Shown here: positions 52,811 to 62,549 of the stretch, in pieces | Layout of the letters: each line of letters opens with the position of its first letter | Numbering within the stretch: position 1 is the first letter of the stretch | Assembly: GCA_018263005.1 (NCBI GenBank) | Contig: JADFDH010000001.1 | Location: 434,001 to 498,000 of the forward strand | Length of the DNA stretch: 64,000 nt | DNA from: Methanobacterium sp. | Lineage (GTDB): Archaea > Methanobacteriota > Methanobacteria > Methanobacteriales > Methanobacteriaceae | Direction: 5' to 3' | Program-made: the position numbers and the translations under genes | Notes under the pieces: generated by a model | What the model was told of the DNA's origin: nothing | The model's database searches: none | Seen by the model: only the letters and a program-made list of their open reading frames with translations

Positions 52811-54427
52811 ATGAGTGATACAAAAATAGCAAAGGGCAGCATAATAATATTGTTAGGCTCCCTTATATTCCGGGTAGGTGGTTTTATCTACCGATTCAGC
52901 ATGGCTTATTTATTAGGGCCTGCTGGTTACGGTATATTCACTTTAACCCTACCTTTAATCTCAGTTTTACAATTATCTGCTGAAGGAGGTATACCTCCGG
53001 CGATTGCAAAATATATAGCACAATATGATGCAGTTGACCAGAAAGACATGATTAAGCAGATAATAAAGACTTCTTTTAAATTGGTATTAACATTAGGGGT
53101 TCTTTTAAGTATCGCCATGTATATTCTGGCCGAACCTTTAGCTTTAAATCTATTCCATAATCCCGCGGTGATATTGCCATTTAAATGTGTGGCGTTGATC
53201 ACTCCCTTCAGTGTAATAACTGGTGAATTAAAGGGTATATTTTTGGGATATTATGAAATGAATTACATAAACGTAACCAAGGCTTTCGAACAGAGTTTTA
53301 CCATCCTCTTCGCGGTTTTACTGGTACTAGCTAATTTTTACGTTGCAGGAGCAGTTATCGGTACTGCCATTGGATATGTTATAACAGGATTGGCTGCTTT
53401 TATCATCTTCAGGAAATATATTTGGGTTAGATTAAAAAATGACCGTGATAAAAGTGATTTATCTGATGGTGCTGAAAAATTCACCTTAAGGAAGGAGTTA
53501 AGCCTGGTTAAAATGTTATTATTCTTCTCCATTCCCGTATATTTAACTAGTCTGGGTGAGTTGTTCATGTACGATATAGGTACCTGGGTAATTGGAGCAT
53601 ATCTGCCCACTGAATGGGTTGGTTATTATGGTATTGGGAGTCCTATTGCCCGTATTCCACTAATGATAAGCATGTCTGTAGCTACTGCAATTCTCCCCGC
53701 TACTGCTGCTGCATTAAGTACGGATAATAGGGGTCTACTCCATACTTATGTGAATCAGGCTTTCCGTTATGTAACCATAGTGGTTCTTCCCACATCCTTA
53801 GGAATAGCAGTTTTAGCCCGTCCACTTCTTAGCTTACTCTTCCCCGGATACGAATTAGGAACGGGTGCATTACAAATTTTAGCTGTAGGAATGCTGTTTT
53901 TCACAATTTACACAGTTTCTGCAAGTTTAGCCCAGGGAATAGGTAAACCAATTATCCCTATGATCTCACTCGCAATTGCAGTGGTCGTTGAACTGGGATT
54001 AAGCTTGCTTTTAATACCTTCCTATGGAATTAATGGCGCTGCCCTGGCAACAACCATCGCTACATTTGTTTTAATGGCCACTGTCGCCTGGAGGACGCTT
54101 AAACAGGCAAATACTGGTTTGGAATGGGGGAATCTTGGAAAGATAGCAGTTGCATCAATTATCATGGCAGTTATTCTATTCTTCATACCCACTAATTTAG
54201 CTTATACTGCTAGTTATGTTGGTATTCCCTTCTCCCAGATATTAGCATTTTTATATATCCTAATTATCTGTTTTATAGGGGCTGTGATTTACATGGCCAT
54301 TTTAACCATGATTGGCGGTGTTAAAAAAACAGATGTTGATGCATTTTTAAAACTGGGCCGTAGATTAGGACCATTAGCCCCATTATTTGATAGAATAGGC
54401 TCTTTCCTAATGAAATATGCGACATGA
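52811..54427 (+). CDS. MOP-superfamily polysaccharide/lipid-II-type flippase
   Basis: 538 residues with about 14 transmembrane helices. Begins KGSIIILLGSLIFRVGGFIY and YLLGPAGYGIFTLTL, characteristic of SpoVB/Wzx/MurJ-like exporters. Such proteins flip lipid-linked saccharides or peptides across the membrane. In a pseudomurein organism a wall-precursor or S-layer glycan flippase is plausible, but nothing in the sequence fixes the substrate. A short positively charged loop lies near 200. The gene stands alone. Confidence 0.88.
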   Translation: MSDTKIAKGSIIILLGSLIFRVGGFIYRFSMAYLLGPAGYGIFTLTLPLISVLQLSAEGGIPPAIAKYIAQYDAVDQKDMIKQIIKTSFKLVLTLGVLLSIAMYILAEPLALNLFHNPAVILPFKCVALITPFSVITGELKGIFLGYYEMNYINVTKAFEQSFTILFAVLLVLANFYVAGAVIGTAIGYVITGLAAFIIFRKYIWVRLKNDRDKSDLSDGAEKFTLRKELSLVKMLLFFSIPVYLTSLGELFMYDIGTWVIGAYLPTEWVGYYGIGSPIARIPLMISMSVATAILPATAAALSTDNRGLLHTYVNQAFRYVTIVVLPTSLGIAVLARPLLSLLFPGYELGTGALQILAVGMLFFTIYTVSASLAQGIGKPIIPMISLAIAVVVELGLSLLLIPSYGINGAALATTIATFVLMATVAWRTLKQANTGLEWGNLGKIAVASIIMAVILFFIPTNLAYTASYVGIPFSQILAFLYILIICFIGAVIYMAILTMIGGVKKTDVDAFLKLGRRLGPLAPLFDRIGSFLMKYAT

Positions 54428-54521
54428 TAAAAGAAATAATAAATAAATTTAATTAGAATTGAATTAAAAAAAAAGAAATCTTGTTATAAATATTATTTGG
54501 GATAGTATTCCACTTGGGATA

Positions 54522-55304
54522 TCATTGATTGGGATTATAATATCCTTTTAGGAATATTTTAGTGCTGCTTTTAAGTTTTGCCAGAGCATATTTCATATCA
54601 GTGCTTTTAATAACATCTTTGATTATCTTTTTCATTTCAGCACTTTCAGGATATAAAATACCCAGACCATGAAATGCTCGGGGATTTACTATTTCCAGAC
54701 TTAATCCTAGATCTGATTCTTTAACAAAATCTTCCGCCGCGGTTAGAACACCATTTCTTGGGGTGTTTTCATCAAGAGCATTATAAAGATCGGCATTTAC
54801 TCCTCCCCTAACTCCGCTGTTATTTATCAATTTCCTCCGGCCGATACGCATCCCTGCTTTTTTATAAGGTTGTCTGAATTTCTCCGGTATGTTTTCAGGG
54901 TTATAATACCCGTCTCTCCGGGCGTAGGGCCATCCTACATCATGTAAAAATATCACAGGAAACTTTTTATCTTTAAAATTTCCCTCAATTACCTTCAGTT
55001 CATGGTACACCGTGTACCAGTTATGATCACCGTCTAATAAGACCACATCATAATCTTTTAAATGGGGCAGTGCGTCTAAGCTTAGTTCGGTGCAGATATT
55101 GAATTTATCACCGAATTCTTTTTTATATTCATCTACGTTAAAAGCGGGAAAAGGATCAATAGCTGTCATATGTGCATCATGATCCCGGCAATACTCCAGT
55201 ATGTTCCAGGTGTTTACACCAGTGGCCGAACCAACTTCAACAATATACTGGGCATTGATTTTTTCAATAATAGGTCTCATCAGAGGACTCCACATTCTGT
55301 TCAT
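54522..55304 (-). CDS. Class I SAM-dependent methyltransferase-like protein
   Basis: 260 residues. Rossmann-type methyltransferase of the Methyltransf_24 kind: motif I IVEVGSATGVNTWNIL near residue 22, motif II DAHMTAIDPFPAF, and DVVLLDGDHNWYTVYHEL near 88 that replaces the usual acidic metal site. A long insert with RRDGYYNPENIPEKF follows. The family includes sugar and cephalosporin-type O-methyltransferases. Substrate unknown. Confidence 0.75.
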   Translation of the reverse strand: MNRMWSPLMRPIIEKINAQYIVEVGSATGVNTWNILEYCRDHDAHMTAIDPFPAFNVDEYKKEFGDKFNICTELSLDALPHLKDYDVVLLDGDHNWYTVYHELKVIEGNFKDKKFPVIFLHDVGWPYARRDGYYNPENIPEKFRQPYKKAGMRIGRRKLINNSGVRGGVNADLYNALDENTPRNGVLTAAEDFVKESDLGLSLEIVNPRAFHGLGILYPESAEMKKIIKDVIKSTDMKYALAKLKSSTKIFLKGYYNPNQ

Positions 55305-55754
55305 ATATTATAACCTCGTATTTCAATAATTCATGTAAAATTTTGTTAAAACATTTAAATTAATATTTAAGCTACATAAATATCTCAAACCATTCCATTA
55401 AAACCCAAATTATAATTCTTTGAAACTAAAATGAAATAATTTCAGAAGATATGATATTATATTTTATCATTTTTTTATTTTAAATAAAATATAGAGTTAA
55501 CATAATTTTTAAAACACCAATATAAAAACCTTCTTATTGTGATTATCTTAAAATTATACTCTATTTAATGAAAATTTTAGACACATTTTAGAGAGAATAA
55601 ACTAATATAATTTATAATCAAAAAATCGAAGATTCTTTAGATAAATTACAATCATAAAATAAAAAATTCTTAAATAAATTTATCATCATAAATGGAAGAT
55701 TATTCAGATAAAAATTATAATAATTAATTGATATTCAAAATATCTGGTGAATAT
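55305..55754. other. AT-rich region with degenerate 34-bp tandem repeats before the MoxR gene
   Basis: Most of this 450-base gap is plain AT-rich DNA. Near its end, three degenerate copies of a unit of 33-34 bases run from about 55628 to 55730; aligned points are GATTCTTTAGATAAA at 55631, AATTCTTAAATAAA at 55665 and GATTATTCAGATAAA at 55698. GGTGAATAT at 55744-55752 is the ribosome binding site of the next gene. No gene found. Confidence 0.45.
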
Positions 55755-56603
55755 ATGGCAAGCGAATTGGATATAGACTATGTGGACAGAGTTTTAACAA
55801 AAAACAACTACATACCAGATGACAACATAAACACCGTGGTCTTCCTGGCTTTAGCCCTAAAAAAACCAATATTAATTGAAGGACCACCAGGAACAGGTAA
55901 AACTGAACTTTCTAAAGCAATTTCACAGGCATTTTCTCGTGATTTTTACAGAATACAATGCTATGAAGGAATCACCTTCGAACAGATCATAGGGGAATGG
56001 AATTATCAGAAACAGCTCTTGAGCCTGGAGATGGAAAAAAAGAAGGAAAGCACGGAAGATGTTTTTCAGGAGGATTACTTTATAAAAAGACCTCTTCTAT
56101 CTTCTTTTATGAACAAGAATGATTCAGTAATCTTAATCGACGAAATTGACAAATCAGATGAGGAAGTGGAGAGTTTCCTCCTACAAGCCCTGGGAGAAAA
56201 ACAGATAACAGTCAATGACCTGGGTACGTTTCATCTAAACAACGACCTGATGGTCATCATAACCTCAAATTCTCAAAGACAGCTTTTAGACGAGACTAAA
56301 GACCGTTGTTTATATCTTTACATCGACTACCCCTCCTTAGAGAGAGAAATAAAGATTGTAAAATCTCATATCCCCGAAGCCCCATCAGCACTGATAAGAA
56401 ATGTGGTTAAGGTTATAGAAAGAATTAGAAAACTGAACCTTATCAAAGCACCGTCAATCCGAGCCAGTGTAGACTGGGTAAGGACACTGACGATATTCGA
56501 TCAACACACATTAGATGATGAATCCCTAAATAAGACCATCAACGTGGTAGTGAAGAATGAAGAGGATAAAAAAAAGGTATTAAAGAATATAAAACTCGAT
56601 TAA
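55755..56603 (+). CDS. MoxR-type AAA+ ATPase
   Basis: 282 residues from the ATG at 55755, placed by GGTGAATAT; a TTG at 55728 would extend through that site. Walker A is IEGPPGTGKTELSKA near residue 41, Walker B VILIDEIDKSDEEVESF near 128, sensor 1 VIITSNSQRQL, and the sensor-2 region has SIRASVDWV. MoxR ATPases act as chaperones that mature or insert metal cofactors with a VWA partner, and the next gene, 28 bases on, encodes one. Client not visible. Confidence 0.92.
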   Translation: MASELDIDYVDRVLTKNNYIPDDNINTVVFLALALKKPILIEGPPGTGKTELSKAISQAFSRDFYRIQCYEGITFEQIIGEWNYQKQLLSLEMEKKKESTEDVFQEDYFIKRPLLSSFMNKNDSVILIDEIDKSDEEVESFLLQALGEKQITVNDLGTFHLNNDLMVIITSNSQRQLLDETKDRCLYLYIDYPSLEREIKIVKSHIPEAPSALIRNVVKVIERIRKLNLIKAPSIRASVDWVRTLTIFDQHTLDDESLNKTINVVVKNEEDKKKVLKNIKLD

Positions 56604-56631
56604 AAGTATACTTGTAAAATGGTTATTTATT

Positions 56632-57771
56632 ATGGATGATATAGTCAGATTTTCCGGAATTTTAAGGGAAAATGGAATCCCTGCCAGTATAAGAAGCACA
56701 CAAACCGCTTATCAAGCATTAAAATTAACCGATGGTCCTAAGAAAAATCTTAGAGAAATTTTAGCATGCATCTACCTTAAAGACCAAAGACAGAGAAAGA
56801 AATTCAACGAATGTTATGATAATTTCTTTATGAATAAAAGAGAAAAAACCCTAGAAAATCCATCGAAACTAGAAAATAAGTCTAAATTCATCAGAAAATT
56901 AAACATGTCCGTCACCAGTAAAAACACAGCAAATTACAATTACAACACCAATTTACAGTACAAATTAGACTACATAAAAAATACACTAAATGACCATAAC
57001 CAAGATGCAGATCAAGAGGGCAACTCGAAACTAATAAAAAGCAACATACACACCCTGAACAGTCTCCAACCAGAATTAATAGATTTATGCCAGAAACTAG
57101 GTAGAAAAATAGCCACCAAAAGAGTGCGCAGATATAAACAAGCAAAGAAACAGAGACCAGATATTAGAAGAACCATTAGAAAGAATTTAAAACATGGTGG
57201 AAGCCTCCTGGAACTGGTGAAAAGCAAACCAAAAATGAAAAAACAAAACCATTACTTCTTGAGTGATGTCAGTGTTTCCTGTGACTGGATCAGTATATGG
57301 TTTTTCTGCATGATCTACGCAGCACAAAACTCATTTAACCGGGCAAGAGCATTTGAATTTGATAATAAAACAGCTGAAATATCATCAGCACTTAGAGAAT
57401 TAAATATCGTGGATGCGTTTATTAAAGTATTGGACATCCGTAGGAAAAATAGCATGATCCAGGGCAAATCCAACATGTACACCGCATTTACGAGTTTCCT
57501 GGATCAGGCCAGTATCAATCATAAATCCTATGTTCTGATATTAAGCGACTGCAGAGACTGGGCCGGTCCCAAATATGAAAGAGAACCATTAAGCGCTGAT
57601 CTAATCAGCAGCATATCCCGTAAAGCTAAAAGAGTACTGATATTAAATCCTGAGCCCAGAATAAAATGGAACGCAGCAGATAGCTGTGTATCATTCTATG
57701 AAGACGCTGGTGCTGAAAGTTTTGAAGTTAGCAATTTAGAGCAGCTTGCGGATTTAATAGGGGAGATATGA
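56632..57771 (+). CDS. CoxE-type VWA-domain protein
   Basis: 379 residues. N-terminal helical region typical of CoxE (FSGILRENGIPASIRSTQTA), then a very basic, low-complexity linker of about 130 residues with RRTIRKNLKHGGSLLELVKS. The C-terminal VWA domain has an intact MIDAS: DVSVSCD (DxSxS), threonine in SNMYTAFTSF, and aspartate in LILSDCRDW. Pairs with the MoxR ATPase upstream. In carbon monoxide dehydrogenase operons this pair inserts metal; no such target gene is present here. Confidence 0.88.
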   Translation: MDDIVRFSGILRENGIPASIRSTQTAYQALKLTDGPKKNLREILACIYLKDQRQRKKFNECYDNFFMNKREKTLENPSKLENKSKFIRKLNMSVTSKNTANYNYNTNLQYKLDYIKNTLNDHNQDADQEGNSKLIKSNIHTLNSLQPELIDLCQKLGRKIATKRVRRYKQAKKQRPDIRRTIRKNLKHGGSLLELVKSKPKMKKQNHYFLSDVSVSCDWISIWFFCMIYAAQNSFNRARAFEFDNKTAEISSALRELNIVDAFIKVLDIRRKNSMIQGKSNMYTAFTSFLDQASINHKSYVLILSDCRDWAGPKYEREPLSADLISSISRKAKRVLILNPEPRIKWNAADSCVSFYEDAGAESFEVSNLEQLADLIGEI

Positions 57772-57792
57772 TTCATTAAAATCTGTTTATCA

Positions 57793-59271
57793 TCATATTT
57801 GTTCTGTTTTCTCCCACTGATCAACCACATAAGAGAATATCTCCTTCCCGAAGTCCGAGTAAACCGCAACTTTGGACGGGTCGAAGGATACATTATTTAA
57901 ATATTGCAGGGTAAGCGCGTCTCCATTTAAAAATTCCGGCATGATACCACTGAAAAAGAATCCTAACTCCTCTATTTTTGGACAGAGTAATGCTGTTGCC
58001 GGGTCTTCTAGGGGTAAATCAATAACGATGAGTTCAACACCTTTCTGTAACATTTCCTGCATATGTAAGCGTAGTTCGTCAACAAAATTAACCCCAAACT
58101 TATTAACTCTAAGAAAGACCGAACCCATTTCCGGAAGATAATGAGAATAGATTTGAGACTCTGGATCAAGTGGTACCTTTAATGATAGGGGATATGAAAG
58201 ATTTCTCTCCATTTCCAGGTGAGAATATATCTTCTCCATAATTTCTGTATGTTTTTGGGGGATGAAAACTTCTCTTTCCCTGTCAACCCCTACTGGAACA
58301 TAAAATAGGGCAACACTTCTCCGGTAGCTGTCTTCTTCTGCTTCCATTTTTTTAAATATGGCTGTAGGGGGTGAGTGGGCTATGATAAAACCGGTTAATT
58401 TAGAGCCCATCTTCACATTAGACTTTTGAGAAGCAATATGAGCAGTTACTGCGCGACTGTAAAGGCCTAAAAGGTTGTGATTAGCTGCTTCCTTCATCAT
58501 TAATTTTTTCATTCTGGGAAATAATCCCTGCCCCCGATAACGTGGATCGACAGCTGCCAGTGCCGATTCACCAACCTTATCTTCAGGAGTCTCTAGGAAT
58601 ATGCCTAGATGACCTACTACTTCATCACTGTCGTTAACTGCAACGCAGGATTTAACCAACCCAGATTTGATGAGAGAAGCAAATTTCTTTGGATAATAGA
58701 TATCTTCATGGGGATAAGAATAACCATAAACCCGATAAATACATCTGGCTAGGGATACGGTTTCATCTGGACGCATCAGACGAAGAGAAACATTTTCAGG
58801 TTCTGCGGGTTTTGTTTCATCTGAAACTATACTATCCAGGGATATAGAATCATCAATATCGTTTGCAGGAAGATATTTGATTAATTCTACGACTTTACCT
58901 TCTTTTCCCAGATAACGACTGTTAATTTGGTCGGTTTTGGCTTTCATCAATTTAATTCCCAGATAATGGGGTTTTTCTTCTTTGAGTAATTTAAGGTTGA
59001 AGGGGATTCCCTGATCTTTTACAGTAACCACAAAACGACCGGGTTCTATTCTGATTTCTAGAACATAATAGCCCTCTTCATCATCATAAGCGTGTTCTAT
59101 GACGTTGTGACAGGCTTCTTCACTGGCTAATTCCAGGTCTCTGGCGAAGTTTTTAGGCATCCCATACTTACGGGTGACCTTCCTAACGGTTTCTATAACT
59201 GCAGGTAATAATTTAATCTCTGCTTTCGCCCTTAAAGAGATTAAAGTTTCAGATTTTTGATCATTATCCAT
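57793..59271 (-). CDS. Anti-sigma-type HATPase fused to a GNAT domain
   Basis: 492 residues from the ATG at 59271, preceded by GAGGGG. Residues 1-130 form an RsbW-type ATPase domain: ELASEEACHNVIEHAYDDEE (N box) and VTVKDQGIPFNL (G1 box). After a linker (about 135-160), residues 165-310 form a GNAT acetyltransferase with DPRYRGQGLFPRMKKLMMKE. The C-terminal 180 residues have no obvious family. Archaea have no sigma factors, so the kinase-like domain must act on something else. Divergent from a CoA-transferase gene. Confidence 0.85.
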   Translation of the reverse strand: MDNDQKSETLISLRAKAEIKLLPAVIETVRKVTRKYGMPKNFARDLELASEEACHNVIEHAYDDEEGYYVLEIRIEPGRFVVTVKDQGIPFNLKLLKEEKPHYLGIKLMKAKTDQINSRYLGKEGKVVELIKYLPANDIDDSISLDSIVSDETKPAEPENVSLRLMRPDETVSLARCIYRVYGYSYPHEDIYYPKKFASLIKSGLVKSCVAVNDSDEVVGHLGIFLETPEDKVGESALAAVDPRYRGQGLFPRMKKLMMKEAANHNLLGLYSRAVTAHIASQKSNVKMGSKLTGFIIAHSPPTAIFKKMEAEEDSYRRSVALFYVPVGVDREREVFIPQKHTEIMEKIYSHLEMERNLSYPLSLKVPLDPESQIYSHYLPEMGSVFLRVNKFGVNFVDELRLHMQEMLQKGVELIVIDLPLEDPATALLCPKIEELGFFFSGIMPEFLNGDALTLQYLNNVSFDPSKVAVYSDFGKEIFSYVVDQWEKTEQI

Positions 59272-59519
59272 ATGATATCCCCTCATCTATCAGAACCAAT
59301 TTTAACAGTAATCCACAACAATGGATACAATAAAAGTTTATAATATGTTTTAATTAAAATTTTCTGATTAGAGATCGAAAGAACATATGGAAAATAATTA
59401 AGTGATAACATTGTATGATGGGGATAAGATTGAAACGAACAATTTAGAAATAAATAATAATTTTATAGATAAATGATAAATGATTTATGAGATAATCAAT
59501 ACCTAAGAGGGTTTTTGAA

Positions 59520-60821
59520 ATGTATAATAATGAATACCAGCAAAAATTAACCACGCCTGATGAGGCGGTGAAGCTGATCCAGGAGAATGATATGTTGGTG
59601 CATGGTCTGACCATGGCAGAGCCACCAGCACTACTAAGAGCTGTAGCTAACAGGCTTAGGGAAGGTGATCTGAAAAAAATGAGATTATTTTCAGAACTGC
59701 CCATGGCGCCTGCCTGTTCAACGATTCTTGCACCTGATCTGGTTGATTGTGTAGATGCAATGACCGGATTTGTAACCTCTGGTAGCAGGGGTTTGGTAAG
59801 GGCTGGTCTGGAATATTATGTTCCCAACCATCTTCACCAGGTGCCCCGACTCTTAGAGGAGTTCATCGGGGTTGATGTTTGTATAACCACCGTATCACCA
59901 ATGGATGAAGCGGGTTATTTCTCTTTTGGAACAGCCAATGATTTTACATCCACCGCAGCCCGTGCAGCGAGAAATTTGATCGTGGAAGTGAATCAGCATA
60001 TGCCCCGGGTTTTTGGTGAATCTCTGCTCCATATTACAGAAGTAGATGCAGTCGTAGAAAACCATGAGCCTATAGCGGACTTTCCCAGCGGAGAATTCGG
60101 ACCGGAAATCGATGTTATAGGGAAAACTATTTCTGAGATGGTTCCTGATGGTGCAACCTTACAGATGGGTATCGGTAGCTTACCAGATGCAGTTTCAAAA
60201 TATTTAGACCAGCATAGTGATCTGGGGATCCATACCGAAGTTTTTGGACCGGGAATGGTTGATTTAATAAAGAAAGGTGTTATCAATGGTGAGAGGAAAA
60301 CGCTTAAACCCCGTAAACATGTTTTCACCGTGGCACAGGGTGATCAGGAAATGCTCAGATTCATGAACAACAATCCCTCCTGTGAAAGTTATCCCTGCTC
60401 CTATACCAATGATCCGGCGATCATAGCTAAAAATGAGCGTATGATATCCATAAACTCCCTCCTGCAAGTTGATCTCTTAGGACAGTGCAATGCAGAGTAT
60501 CTGTTAGGTCATCAATACAGTGGTACAGGTGGTCAGCTTGATTTTGTGAGGGGGGCTTTCGCATCTAAAGAGGGTAAATCAATTCTTGCCTTTAACTCTA
60601 CCGCGAAAGATGGGAAAATTTCGAGAGTGGTAGACCGCCTGGACTCAGGAGCGATGATCACCACACCCCGAATGGACACACATTATCTGGTCACTGAGTA
60701 TGGAACGATTAACCTGAAGGGCAAATCCACCAGAGAAAGAGCACTGGGTATTATCGATATAGCACATCCCAAATTCCGGGAAGAACTCTTGAAAAAGGCA
60801 GAGGATATGTATCTGATATGA
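59520..60821 (+). CDS. Acetyl-CoA hydrolase/CoA-transferase family protein
   Basis: 433 residues, Cat1 / 4-hydroxybutyrate CoA-transferase family. N-terminal TPDEAVKLIQENDMLVHGLT, central LQMGIGSLPDAVSKYL near 220, the segment LGIHTEVFGPGMVDL just after it that contains the expected catalytic glutamate, and C-terminal GTGGQLDFVRGA and VTEYGTINLKGKS. It would move CoA between acetate and another acid, or hydrolyse acyl-CoA. Direction and substrate are not visible. Shares a 248-base divergent promoter region with the HATPase-GNAT gene. Confidence 0.9.
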   Translation: MYNNEYQQKLTTPDEAVKLIQENDMLVHGLTMAEPPALLRAVANRLREGDLKKMRLFSELPMAPACSTILAPDLVDCVDAMTGFVTSGSRGLVRAGLEYYVPNHLHQVPRLLEEFIGVDVCITTVSPMDEAGYFSFGTANDFTSTAARAARNLIVEVNQHMPRVFGESLLHITEVDAVVENHEPIADFPSGEFGPEIDVIGKTISEMVPDGATLQMGIGSLPDAVSKYLDQHSDLGIHTEVFGPGMVDLIKKGVINGERKTLKPRKHVFTVAQGDQEMLRFMNNNPSCESYPCSYTNDPAIIAKNERMISINSLLQVDLLGQCNAEYLLGHQYSGTGGQLDFVRGAFASKEGKSILAFNSTAKDGKISRVVDRLDSGAMITTPRMDTHYLVTEYGTINLKGKSTRERALGIIDIAHPKFREELLKKAEDMYLI

Positions 60822-60895
60822 ATTAAAGGATATCTTCTGATCTGAATTAAAGATAGTTGATGAATTAAAAAAATAAAAAGGTAACTGGCTTGTTT

Positions 60896-62014
60896 TCATT
60901 TAATAACATTAATCTTTTTGTATAGGGTATCCCTTTCGGCAGGTACTCTTCCCATGTCCCTGATTATTCTCTGGAAGTTTTCAGGAGTGGTCTGCACGCC
61001 GTGTTCAGCTCCGGCTGACTTGGATATGTTTTCTTCACCCAAGGTTCCTCCCAGATCATTAGCCCCAGCTGTTAAACATACTTGGGCGAATTTGAATCCG
61101 AGTTTAACCCAGGAGACCTGTATATTCGGTAATAAATCTCCAAACATGAGTCTGGCCACGGCATAAACTTTCAGATCCTCAATTCCAGTACTACCTGCTT
61201 TGGAAACTCCTTCCTGGTAAATGGGGGTTAATCGATGCATGAAAGTTAAGGGCACGAATTCGGTGAATCCACCTGTTCTCTCTTGTATTCCTCTTAGAAT
61301 GTCCATATGTTCCACCCGATGATGTGGTTCTTCGATATGGCCGTACATCATGGTACAGGTGGTGGGGATGCCGGTTTTATGGGCGGTTTCCACTATTTCA
61401 ATCCATTTAGCGGTGTTCATCTTATTGGGACATAAAATTTCTCTTATATCATCGTTTAATATTTCAGCAGCATTTCCTGGTATGGAATCCAGTCCTGCTT
61501 CCTTTAACATTACTAGTTCATCTTTAATAGATATATCAGCATTTCCTGCTCCATACAGTATTTCCATAGGAGAAAATGCGTGTATATAGATATCCGGAAG
61601 TTCCTCTCGTAGTTTTAAAAGTAGTTCCTCATAGAAATGAGCATCCACATCCGGGTGTAATCCGCCCTGTATACAAACCTCTTTAGCACCGTTATTCCAG
61701 GCTTTTTTGGCTCTTTCAACCACCTGATCAGGATTTAAGAAATAAGCACCCTCTTCTCCCGTATCTTTACGGAAGGCGCAGAATCCGCAGTTTCCAGTGC
61801 ATATGTTGGTGAAGTTTATGTTCCAGTTAGGAATGTAAGTAACCCTGTCCCCTACTATCCTATTTCGTAAGGTATCAGCAGTTATTATAAGAGCATATAA
61901 TTCTTTTCCTGTTGTTTCAATAAGTTTAACAGCTTCCTGAGTTGAGATTCTCCTTTTTATGGATTTTTCTAGTATCTCTTCTATTTGAGGGTCAATGTCT
62001 ACTCTTCCAAACAT
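60896..62014 (-). CDS. cofH: FO synthase subunit 2 (5-amino-6-ribitylaminouracil-tyrosine 4-hydroxyphenyl transferase)
   Basis: 372 residues. Radical SAM enzyme that builds the deazaflavin FO of coenzyme F420 from ribityl-uracil and tyrosine; CofG finishes the reaction. The cluster motif is NICTGNCGFCAF (C72, C76, C79), followed by VCIQGGLHPD, the conserved TTCTMMYGHIEEPHHR and VPLTFMHRLTP. ATGCAATTT-type spacing before the ATG shows no strong ribosome binding site. Converges with the CoA-transferase gene. Confidence 0.96.
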   Translation of the reverse strand: MFGRVDIDPQIEEILEKSIKRRISTQEAVKLIETTGKELYALIITADTLRNRIVGDRVTYIPNWNINFTNICTGNCGFCAFRKDTGEEGAYFLNPDQVVERAKKAWNNGAKEVCIQGGLHPDVDAHFYEELLLKLREELPDIYIHAFSPMEILYGAGNADISIKDELVMLKEAGLDSIPGNAAEILNDDIREILCPNKMNTAKWIEIVETAHKTGIPTTCTMMYGHIEEPHHRVEHMDILRGIQERTGGFTEFVPLTFMHRLTPIYQEGVSKAGSTGIEDLKVYAVARLMFGDLLPNIQVSWVKLGFKFAQVCLTAGANDLGGTLGEENISKSAGAEHGVQTTPENFQRIIRDMGRVPAERDTLYKKINVIK

Positions 62015-62549
62015 GCAATTTCATATTTTATTTTGTAACCTTATAAGTTTCGTATTTGACTTACTTTCCATCAAATTTTAGGGATCTATGATTGTTTTTT
62101 ACTTAAACAACAATCCATAAATTAATTAAATATTAAGAATAAGAAAGTCCTAAGATTAATTTATATATAAACTAATTATTTGGCTAATTTATGAAATACA
62201 ACCATATTTAGATGATAAAATTTTAAAATATTTAATTGAATTGGTTATTTTAATGATTTATTTTTTATAATTGTTGTGTAAGTTATTTGGTAATAGGATC
62301 AAGGCTTAGATCTGAAATCCTATTATAATATCCTGGGGAAAAATAGAATTATAACTGAAACCATTTTGATAAGGTTTTCTTCTAAAATACCTAGATTTTT
62401 TTAGTGTAATTTTAGAAATAATGATTGGGGTTATAAAAACAATGCTCTGTTTTTTATAATGTTTATGTTTTTATTTTTTGTTTTTGATCAAAATCATTAT
62501 ATATTAGTTTTTTACCACTTACTATCATAGATGGGGGTGTGGTATTTTT
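62015..62549. other. Long AT-rich divergent intergenic region
   Basis: 535 bases between cofH and the beta-helix surface protein. TATATA-rich stretches at about 62159-62170 (TTTATATATAAAC reads as a TATA box on either strand) and 62496-62504. The rest is AT-rich with scattered T tracts and no gene that I can support. The length suggests regulation of the surface protein gene. Confidence 0.45.
62496..62504 (+). promoter_or_regulatory. TATA box of the surface-protein gene
   Basis: ATTATATAT about 46-54 bases upstream of the ATG at 62550, followed by GGGGGTGTGG as ribosome binding site. Spacing allows a transcript start near 62527. Confidence 0.4.
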
